This document shows positions 1 to 5,123 of a stretch of 6,200 nucleotides of DNA, in pieces. Below the pieces are notes generated by a model. The model had not been told where the DNA came from and ran no database searches. It saw nothing but the letters and a program-made list of their open reading frames with translations. The DNA is taken from the NCBI GenBank assembly GCA_934255105.1, contig CAKQNH010000307.1:1-6200 (forward strand), read 5' to 3'. Both the position numbers and the translations under genes were made by a program. Each line of letters begins with the position of its first letter. The stretch's first letter is position 1. The stretch is from an uncultured Pirellulaceae bacterium (lineage in GTDB: Bacteria; Planctomycetota; Planctomycetia; Pirellulales; Pirellulaceae).

Positions 1-160
1 GTGCCCTGATTTAGCTCGGCTGTTTCTCACCGTTGAGCATTCTCCGGGGCGAAGGTTTGCGCAAAAGCTACGACAAGTCGCAGCAGTCCAAAGAGCCTGG
101 TCGCTGATCAAGGAATCGACTCTCGGACCAAGCCTCTAATAATTCAACAGCCTGAAATAA
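1..160. other. Intergenic or gene-end region; possible tail of a plus-strand gene
   Basis: No gene can be established here. Plus-strand frame 2 is open from the left edge to a TAA at 137-139, about 45 codons, and reads ...RRFAQKLRQVAAVQRAWSLIKESTLGPSL. This could be the C-terminal end of a gene converging on the creatininase gene. A 45-codon opening is quite possible by chance, third-position GC in this frame is only about half, and I do not recognise the peptide. No strong hairpin followed by a T-run was seen that would act as a terminator for the minus-strand gene ending at 161. Confidence 0.2.
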
Positions 161-961
161 CTATCGCTCGACAAACGGAAAGTGATCGTCGATATCGGCT
201 TGCGATAGTTCGGCTAGGAACGGTGCGACGCGAGCCACAATCTCCTGGCTCAACAGTTCTCCCTTGGCTGCGGTGGCCTGGTGTGGATTGCCCGAACCCG
301 AGTTGGTGGTCAGCAGATGCCAGGGGCGAGACAAGCCCACCCAGCCCTCGCGCAATGCTTCAAAACGCAGGTCGCGTCGCTGCCCCTCATCGGCGGCCAA
401 CTGTCCGTCAGCATGGCGGCGGACCAGCTCGGGGCGAAAACTCAAGATCAGCGAAGTCTCCATTTCACCCGCATGGTCTTCGGCATGTTCACAGATGTTG
501 GCTGCGGCGTCGCGGATCATCTGGTACCAATTGCACAGAAAGAGTTGCACTCCAGTGCGCCCGTAGATTTCGCGCAAAAATGGCTTGAAGTCATTGCCAC
601 CGTGGCTGTTGAAAATCATCAGCTTGCGGATACCGCTGCTTTCGACCGTTTCTAGCAAATCTCGCAGTACCAGAAAAAGCGTGGAGGGTTGGATGTTGAG
701 CGCCAACGGAAACTCCTGCAGATTGCTCTCCGTTCCGTATGGAATCGTGGGCAGTTGCACTATGCGACCACCCAATTCCCAAGCTCGCGCGCAGCAGTGG
801 TCGGCCAACACCTGAGCCTCAATTGTGTCGGTGCCGTATGGCAAGTGTAAATTGTGCGGCTCGGTGGCGCCCATCGGTAGCACGGCGACTTGATAGTCTA
901 GACTTCTAACATCGGCCAGAGTCCGCTCTTCTAACCGCCAGGGATGTGTTATCGTATTCAT
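161..961 (-). CDS. Creatininase-family metal-dependent amidohydrolase
   Basis: This is a complete 266-residue protein, within the usual size of the creatininase family. These cytoplasmic metalloenzymes hydrolyse cyclic or linear amide bonds; members include creatininase, the formamide hydrolase ArfB and the mycofactocin protein MftE. The signature motifs are all present: GATEPHNLHLPYGTD at residues 31-45 (presumed metal ligands E34, H36 and D45), NSHGGN at 118-123 (H120) and HAGEMETS at 163-170 (E166 or E168). The metal centre therefore looks intact. There is no signal peptide or membrane segment. The ATG at 959-961 is the first Met after an in-frame TGA at 995-997 (minus strand), and a weak purine-rich AGAGAG lies just upstream. 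The gene is divergent from the AAA+ ATPase gene, and a copy of the window's short repeat sits about 20 nt before its start. The substrate cannot be read from the sequence: true creatininase activity is only one option, and no creatine, riboflavin or mycofactocin genes lie nearby. The family call is very secure and the substrate is unknown. Confidence 0.93.
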   Translation of the reverse strand: MNTITHPWRLEERTLADVRSLDYQVAVLPMGATEPHNLHLPYGTDTIEAQVLADHCCARAWELGGRIVQLPTIPYGTESNLQEFPLALNIQPSTLFLVLRDLLETVESSGIRKLMIFNSHGGNDFKPFLREIYGRTGVQLFLCNWYQMIRDAAANICEHAEDHAGEMETSLILSFRPELVRRHADGQLAADEGQRRDLRFEALREGWVGLSRPWHLLTTNSGSGNPHQATAAKGELLSQEIVARVAPFLAELSQADIDDHFPFVER

Positions 962-981
962 CGAACTCTCTGTTCCCGTAA

Positions 982-1003
982 GTGGTGTAAGCTTTCAGCT
1001 TGC
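982..1003 (-). repeat. Short hairpin repeat, copy A (upstream of creatininase gene)
   Basis: Read on the minus strand, this is GCAAG, CTG, then AAAGCTTACACC followed by AC. It matches copies at 1027-1049 (+) and 5051-5072 (-). Its core folds into a small hairpin: GTAAGCT and AGCTTGC pair around a 3-nt loop, with one G-T pair. It is oriented toward the creatininase start codon, and its 3' end lies about 20 nt from the ATG, so it may be in the 5' leader. Whether it is regulatory or a REP-like element is unknown. Confidence 0.6.
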
Positions 1004-1026
1004 AATCCATCGAGTAAATTCCAACG

Positions 1027-1049
1027 GCAAGCAGCGAAGCTTACCCCGC
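1027..1049 (+). repeat. Short hairpin repeat, copy B (upstream of AAA+ gene)
   Basis: The plus strand reads GCAAG, CAGC, then GAAGCTTACCCC followed by GC. This is the same pattern as copies A and C, with one extra base in the variable middle. The arms GCAAGC and GCTTAC/GCTTGC-like bases can pair. It lies 33 nt before the ATG of the ATPase gene and points toward it. Together with copy A it forms a larger imperfect inverted repeat (984-1003 with 1027-1045) around a 23-nt centre in the divergent intergenic region. Confidence 0.6.
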
Positions 1050-1068
1050 CGTTCCGTAAAAGCATAGT
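1040..1068 (+). promoter_or_regulatory. Weak candidate promoter for the AAA+ gene
   Basis: CTTACC at 1040-1045 (three matches to the -35 consensus) is separated by 17 nt from CATAGT at 1063-1068 (four matches to TATAAT). If real, transcription would begin near 1075 and leave a leader of under ten bases, which would fit the absence of any Shine-Dalgarno sequence before the ATG at 1083. The -35-like hexamer is part of repeat copy B. The match is weak and could be chance. Confidence 0.2.
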
Positions 1069-1082
1069 CAAAGCGACGTCGC

Positions 1083-2903
1083 ATGAGCACTACCGAAGCG
1101 CCCAAATACGAATTCTTCTCCCAGCTCGCGCGGATCATTAACTCGGGGCAAGCTCGATCGATTGTACTCTCCGGAAACGTCAACGATCTGTTCTTTAATG
1201 GTGACAGCTACGTCCCTCTGGTTCCTTATCTACTGCGCAAAACCTCCGTGCCGGGGCTGATTCAAGTCGTTTACGAACTCAACGGCCCGGTGCGGGTCAG
1301 CGGCCCGGATCAAGCCAAGCTGCGTGAAGCCTGGGCGGCCTGGAAGATGGGCGTCGATGTCAACTCTCTGCCGCTGAAAGAACTGGGCAGTGAAAGCAGC
1401 AAGATCGAACTGCGGCGTCGCGAGTTTGATCAGTACCTGCGCGATTCGATAGGCAATGCCACTCAGGCGCTCGAGTTTCTGCGGCAGTTGACGATCAGCT
1501 CGCGCTTCGCTTTGCGCGAAAATCTGTTGATCGTAATCGAGGCCGCCGACCTCTTGCTGCCGTCGGGTGACGAGAGCGTGTCGCGCATGAGCGATACCCA
1601 GTTGCGTCGCATCGCCACCGTTACCGATTGGTTTAGCGATCCCGAGTTTTTCTCCGGCAAAGACAGCGTGTGCTTGGTCACTGAGTCTCGCAGCCAGATC
1701 CACTCGCGGATCGCCCGCTTGCCCCAAGTCTTAGGTGTGGAAGTACCGGCTCCCGACACGGCCACTCGTCGCCACTTTTTATCTTGGAACCGATCGCAAC
1801 CCGCCACTACGGAAATTCCTGTGCCCGAAGAGGCGGCAGATGTTCGGCCGAAATCGATCGCAGCGACCAGCGAGCTCGATGCGTTGGCCGCATCGACGGC
1901 TGGCCTGACCATCCATGCCTTGCGACAGTTGCTGCTGGCAGCTACGTATAGCCAGCGTCCAGTTTCGCGTGAGGATGTGGTGCAGCAAGTGGAGCAGTTC
2001 ATTCAGACGCAATTAGGTGAGGATGTCGTCGAGTTCAAAAAGCCGACGCATACGCTCAAAGATGTGGTGGGCAATGCCGCGCTCAAGCAATTTCTGGCCG
2101 AGTATATGTTGCCGCGTTTGAACCTGTCGGATGATCGCGCCCTGCCGGGGGCGGCAGTGGCAGGCCCCATCGGTGGTGGCAAGACATTTGTGTTTGAAGC
2201 TGTGGCCGCTGAGCTGGATATGCCCGTGCTGGTGCTCAAGAGCATTCGTAGTCAATGGTTTGGACAGACCGATGTGATCTTTGAACGGTTGCGACGAGTG
2301 CTCGAGGCACTGGAGAAGGTGATCATTTTCGTCGATGAAGCCGACACGCAGTTCGGCGGGGTAGGGGAGGGGGCGCATGAAACCGAGCGTCGTTTGACGG
2401 GCAAGATCCAGGGCATGATGAGCGATACGGCGCTGCGTGGCAAAGTGTTCTGGCTGTTGATGACCGCCCGCATTCACTTGCTCTCCCCGGATATTCGCCG
2501 GCCCGGCCGCGTGGGGGACTTGATCATTCCTGTACTGGATCCCATTGGCCAAGACCGCCGCGACTTTATTCAGTGGATGCTCAAGCCGGCCGGCCAGGCG
2601 GGAACGCCTGGCTTGGCGAAATGGCTCGATGAACAGGGCTTGTCCGCCGATTTTTCGGCGGCTGCCTTCGCCGCGCTGCGCAGTCAGATCAAAGCCATTC
2701 CACCCAAGAGCGAGGCTGAACTCAAAGCATCGATTGGCGATTTCATTCAGCCCGCTATTGGACAAACTCGGCGGTATCAGACTCTGCAGGCGCTGGTCAA
2801 CACCACGCGCCGCAGCCTGTTGCCGGACCCTAAGGTATCCGAAGAACAACGTGCGCTATGGGAGCGAGAAATCACCCTGCTCGAGTCGCAAGGCATCCGT
2901 TGA
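1083..2903 (+). CDS. Two-part AAA+ ATPase (Ycf46/SpoVK-like), N-terminal half degenerate
   Basis: This is a 606-residue cytoplasmic protein. The C-terminal half, about residues 325-600, is a complete AAA+ module. It has Walker A GPIGGGKT at 361-368, a pore-loop-like SQWFGQTD at 390-397, Walker B VIIFVDEAD at 413-421 (D418, E419), a sensor-1 strand FWLLMTAR around 456-463, and the arginine-finger segment RRPGRVGD at 472-479, followed by a helical lid. The N-terminal half, about 8-235, resembles an AAA core without a P-loop: SIVLSGNVNDLFF at 26-38 occurs where a nucleotide loop might sit, LLIVIEAADLLLP at 148-160 is Walker-B-like, and VCLVTESRSQIHSRI at 196-210 is sensor-like. A variable linker at about 238-270 joins the halves. 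This layout recalls Ycf46-type ATPases, where a degenerate domain precedes an active one. AAA+ proteins of this type usually act as hexamers that remodel or unfold protein partners; the partner here is unknown. The start is well fixed: an in-frame TAG lies at 1065-1067 and the next Met is residue 89. There is no Shine-Dalgarno sequence. The gene stands alone, divergent from the creatininase gene, and is followed by strong hairpins. Confidence 0.88.
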   Translation: MSTTEAPKYEFFSQLARIINSGQARSIVLSGNVNDLFFNGDSYVPLVPYLLRKTSVPGLIQVVYELNGPVRVSGPDQAKLREAWAAWKMGVDVNSLPLKELGSESSKIELRRREFDQYLRDSIGNATQALEFLRQLTISSRFALRENLLIVIEAADLLLPSGDESVSRMSDTQLRRIATVTDWFSDPEFFSGKDSVCLVTESRSQIHSRIARLPQVLGVEVPAPDTATRRHFLSWNRSQPATTEIPVPEEAADVRPKSIAATSELDALAASTAGLTIHALRQLLLAATYSQRPVSREDVVQQVEQFIQTQLGEDVVEFKKPTHTLKDVVGNAALKQFLAEYMLPRLNLSDDRALPGAAVAGPIGGGKTFVFEAVAAELDMPVLVLKSIRSQWFGQTDVIFERLRRVLEALEKVIIFVDEADTQFGGVGEGAHETERRLTGKIQGMMSDTALRGKVFWLLMTARIHLLSPDIRRPGRVGDLIIPVLDPIGQDRRDFIQWMLKPAGQAGTPGLAKWLDEQGLSADFSAAAFAALRSQIKAIPPKSEAELKASIGDFIQPAIGQTRRYQTLQALVNTTRRSLLPDPKVSEEQRALWEREITLLESQGIR

Positions 2904-2917
2904 GCAGCGTGAGGAAT

Positions 2918-3009
2918 ATTACTGTCGTAGCCGAAGTCGCCAGCCTTTGGACTTCGATTGGTTTATCCAAAGCCTGGCGACTTCGGCTACCAATAACCAC
3001 GACAGTAAT
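2918..3009. repeat. Long interrupted inverted repeat between convergent genes
   Basis: The left arm at 2918-2951 and right arm at 2966-3009 are reverse complements over 34 positions with one mismatch (C2944 against C2973). The right arm carries an extra 10 nt, CAATAACCAC, at 2991-3000. The intervening loop is 14 nt. The core of each arm contains GTAGCCGAAGTCGCCAG or its complement. The structure starts 14 nt after the ATPase stop codon and could terminate or stabilise transcripts from either side. It lacks a T-run, so a classical intrinsic terminator is not shown. A dispersed REP- or MITE-like element is an equally good reading. Confidence 0.85.
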
Positions 3010-3019
3010 AGTTGAGTCG

Positions 3020-3063
3020 ATGCTAAGCATCCGTAGGCTCGTAACGACGCGGAGCGTCGAGCC
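3020..3063. repeat. Compact hairpins next to the HEAT gene stop
   Basis: Two small structures lie side by side. ATGCT-A-AGCAT at 3020-3030 is a perfect palindrome with a single central base. At 3036-3063, GGCT and AGCC enclose a perfect 6-bp stem CGACGC/GCGTCG around a GGA loop, with CGTAA bulged on one side. The second hairpin ends 3 nt from the minus-strand HEAT gene stop codon, a suitable place for a 3'-end structure. No T-run follows in the minus direction, so termination is a suggestion only. Confidence 0.6.
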
Positions 3064-3066
3064 ACA

Positions 3067-4971
3067 TTATAAGCCGGCCTTTTTCAGTAAGGCTTGGGAT
3101 TCGGCGTCGCCTTTGAGCTTTTCACCAATCTGCTTGGCGGCGGCCTTGGCTTCGTCGCGGATGCCGCCGGACTGCGTGGCATTGAGAGCTATCTCCAACG
3201 TGCCGCGACTGGGGTAGCGCTGCAGTACATCCAGTACCATCTTGCGTTCGTTGTCCCGCTTGCAGGCTTGCATGGCTGTGGCGCACATGGCCACTCGCTC
3301 CTCGTCGGACATCACGAATTGCCGCGCGATGCGGATGTAGCCGCTCATGGCTCGGACTTGGAATTTATCGGCCGGTCCAGTCGTAGCCAACTTCAGCAAC
3401 ACGGGAGCGGCATCTGCGGTCATCCATCCGCCCAGTAGTCGGCTGCTGGCATCTTGGAGCTCCACATTGTCGCCGCCGGCATATTTGGCCAGCGTTTGTA
3501 GAGCTTGCGGGCCGCCCATGCTACCGAGGATTTCCAGGATAGAGACTTGAACAGCCGGCGAAGCTTGCTGCATCGCCGCAGACAGTTCGGCGGCGGTGGC
3601 CTCGCGATCTGGCATGCGTACGGCAGCCGTTTTAAGCGCCGTCACAGCAGCGGCTGAATCCTGAGCGTGCTTGGGCGCGACAACCTGTGAAATCAGTAGA
3701 CCGAGGCGCTGGGGTGCCACGGTCCGTCCCAGCGACTCCAAAGCCGCGTGGCGGACTTCGGGCTGCGCGCTGTCCAAGGCTTCAACCAACGCATCGGTAG
3801 CTTCGATGCGGCGCAGCCCGACTACTTCGATCAGCAGTTGTGCGTCGACGTCGCCTTGTGCTTCGGGCAGGCGCGAGACGATTTCGTGGTTGACGGCTTC
3901 ATCTGGGATGTTTACCAAGGCGGCCTTCACGGCTGCTATCAAGTCTTCAGACTCCGTAGCCACCTTCAGCAGTGGGGCTACGCAGGAGGCGTCGCCGGTT
4001 CGGCCGATGGCGTCGATAGCAGCCACGCGAACCTCCTTCGACTTGGCATTGGCGGCAAGCTCCACGATAGTTTGCACGTCGACCGTACCGGGCATGTCAG
4101 CTAGTGCTTGCACGATCAGCGGAGCACGGTCAGGGCTGGCGGAGGCCACTTCGGAGAGCAGGGCGGTGGCGAGCTCTTGACTGGGCATCTCGCGCGCGGT
4201 CTGCAAAGCGACGTGAAATAATTTTCTCTCGGGCGAATGCAGCGACTCGACCAACAGCGGAATCCCCTTTTCGCCGCGAGCCATGATCGCGCCTCGCGTG
4301 GCTTCTACAATCCGCTGTTGCGGAACTTCGGCTTGGCGCACTTGGTCACAGATCTCGGCTGCCAGCTCCGCGTCGCCTGCTTGTAGAGCTCGTTCAGCAC
4401 ACAGCACGCAGGCGGCAGCGACTGCCGAACGGAGTTGTGGCTGCTCAGTCGCTAGTGCGGCGCGCAGCGCTGTAGTCGACTCGGCATCAGCGATCTTGCC
4501 GAGCGCATAGGCGGCTGCTATGGCGACTTGCGGATCGTCCGCTTGCAATTGGCCAGTCAGCATTTCCACGGATGCCCGATCACCGCGAACACCGATCGAA
4601 TTGATCGCGCCGATGAGCAGGTTGCCCGATAGTGAATCGCAGGCTGCGCGCAGAGCTGAATCAGCTTCGTTGCCGGGGATCGCTTCGAGGGCGATGCGCG
4701 TCCAAGAAGCCAGCTCCGGGTCGGACAATAATTTGGCCAATTCGGGGATGGCTGCGGCAGAGCCGTAGACTGTCAGGCGTTTGCAAGCCATGGCTTTGTC
4801 GGCGCGCGGGGCATCGCCATCAGCCAAGATGGCAATCAATTCCGATTCGTTGGTCAGCTTGTCGACTTGTGCAAAACACTGGGAGGGGCTGGCGTTAAGC
4901 GCCGCCGCGATGGCCAACGAGAGAGCAACGCAGCGCGCGCTCGCGAAGTAGGAGTTCAGGAGGTAGTGCAT
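3067..4971 (-). CDS. Exported HEAT-repeat protein
   Basis: This 634-residue protein has an N-terminal signal peptide: a short n-region containing R13, a hydrophobic run CVALSLAIAAALNA at about 14-27, and a likely signal peptidase I site after CFA at 32-34. The mature protein is almost all helical HEAT/PBS-lyase-like repeats of roughly 30 residues from about 40 to 615. Clear units lie at about 131-162 (DDPQVAIAAAYALGKI), 297-327 (SKEVRVAAIDAIGRTGD) and 391-418 (QPEVRHAALESLGRT). HEAT solenoids bind other proteins and have no catalysis of their own. No enzymatic domain, haem-binding CxxCH motif or membrane anchor is seen, although planctomycete HEAT proteins are often fused to such domains. The predicted location is the periplasm or cell exterior. 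The ATG at 4969-4971 follows an in-frame TAA at 5035-5037 (minus strand); a weak GGA lies upstream. The gene lies downstream of the Gfo/Idh/MocA gene on the same strand with a 151-bp gap, so cotranscription is possible but not shown. A specific role is unknown. Confidence 0.85.
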   Translation of the reverse strand: MHYLLNSYFASARCVALSLAIAAALNASPSQCFAQVDKLTNESELIAILADGDAPRADKAMACKRLTVYGSAAAIPELAKLLSDPELASWTRIALEAIPGNEADSALRAACDSLSGNLLIGAINSIGVRGDRASVEMLTGQLQADDPQVAIAAAYALGKIADAESTTALRAALATEQPQLRSAVAAACVLCAERALQAGDAELAAEICDQVRQAEVPQQRIVEATRGAIMARGEKGIPLLVESLHSPERKLFHVALQTAREMPSQELATALLSEVASASPDRAPLIVQALADMPGTVDVQTIVELAANAKSKEVRVAAIDAIGRTGDASCVAPLLKVATESEDLIAAVKAALVNIPDEAVNHEIVSRLPEAQGDVDAQLLIEVVGLRRIEATDALVEALDSAQPEVRHAALESLGRTVAPQRLGLLISQVVAPKHAQDSAAAVTALKTAAVRMPDREATAAELSAAMQQASPAVQVSILEILGSMGGPQALQTLAKYAGGDNVELQDASSRLLGGWMTADAAPVLLKLATTGPADKFQVRAMSGYIRIARQFVMSDEERVAMCATAMQACKRDNERKMVLDVLQRYPSRGTLEIALNATQSGGIRDEAKAAAKQIGEKLKGDAESQALLKKAGL

Positions 4972-5033
4972 GAGGTTTCCAACTAAAACTTGGGGGAATG
5001 AATGAGAGTTGTTCTTTGTGTTTAGGCGAGCGC

Positions 5034-5062
5034 ATTATCGTAGATAAAAGGTGGGGTAAGCT
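5034..5062 (-). promoter_or_regulatory. Weak candidate promoter for the HEAT gene
   Basis: On the minus strand GATAAT (5039-5034) is a good -10-like hexamer. A poor -35-like CTTACC lies about 15 nt upstream, inside repeat copy C. The AT-rich stretch CTTTTATCTACGATAAT makes this the most promoter-like spot in the 151-bp gap. The spacer is short and the call is tentative. Confidence 0.2.
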
Positions 5063-5072
5063 TCGAACTTGC
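5051..5072 (-). repeat. Short hairpin repeat, copy C (upstream of HEAT gene)
   Basis: Read on the minus strand, this is GCAAG, TTC, then GAAGCTTACCCC followed by AC. It matches copy A at 18 of 22 positions without gaps, and shares the GAAGCTTACCCC block with copy B. It folds into a small hairpin with one internal mismatch. It points toward the HEAT gene start, about 80 nt downstream, and lies in the gap after the Gfo/Idh/MocA gene. Confidence 0.6.
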
Positions 5073-5101
5073 ATTTTCCGAAGCTGCATTTTCCCGCAGC
5101 T
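5071..5101. repeat. Two-unit tandem repeat with hairpin
   Basis: GCATTTTCCGAAGCT at 5071-5085 is followed directly by GCATTTTCCCGCAGCT at 5086-5101. The units differ by one inserted base and one substitution. AGCTGC at 5082-5087 and GCAGCT at 5096-5101 form a perfect 6-bp stem with an 8-nt loop. The array abuts repeat copy C and lies 22 nt beyond the oxidoreductase stop codon, so it could form that transcript's 3' structure or belong to the same repeat element as copy C. Confidence 0.6.
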
Positions 5102-5123
5102 CAAAACTGACATCAGCATAGCA

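Noticed and set aside
1230..2012. Several minus-strand open frames of 77-179 codons opposite the first half of the ATPase gene
   Set aside because: They overlap one another and the real gene, show no family motifs, and are explained by the codon use of the plus-strand gene.
2013..2849. A 278-codon open frame on the minus strand opposite the ATPase gene
   Set aside because: It lies entirely inside the AAA+ gene, whose plus-strand frame carries clear Walker and arginine-finger motifs. The antisense product is low in recognisable structure and rich in R, Q and H, as expected for a shadow frame.
2918..3009. CRISPR repeat or classical intrinsic terminator
   Set aside because: There is only one inverted repeat pair, with no regularly spaced direct repeats, so it is not a CRISPR array. 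No T-run follows the stem on either strand, so a standard rho-independent terminator is not supported.
3671..4180. A 169-codon plus-strand open frame inside the HEAT gene
   Set aside because: It is composed mostly of A, S, T and R with no motif, and lies opposite a clear HEAT-repeat protein. It is a shadow of the repetitive alanine-rich coding strand.
3067..4971. Haem-containing or enzymatic fusion in the HEAT protein
   Set aside because: No CxxCH motif and no non-HEAT domain of meaningful size was found; the few cysteines are scattered.
4895..5119. A 74-codon minus-strand frame covering the HEAT gene leader and start
   Set aside because: It runs in a different frame across the repeat, leader and signal-peptide region and has no recognisable product. 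The HEAT frame with its signal peptide explains the locus better.
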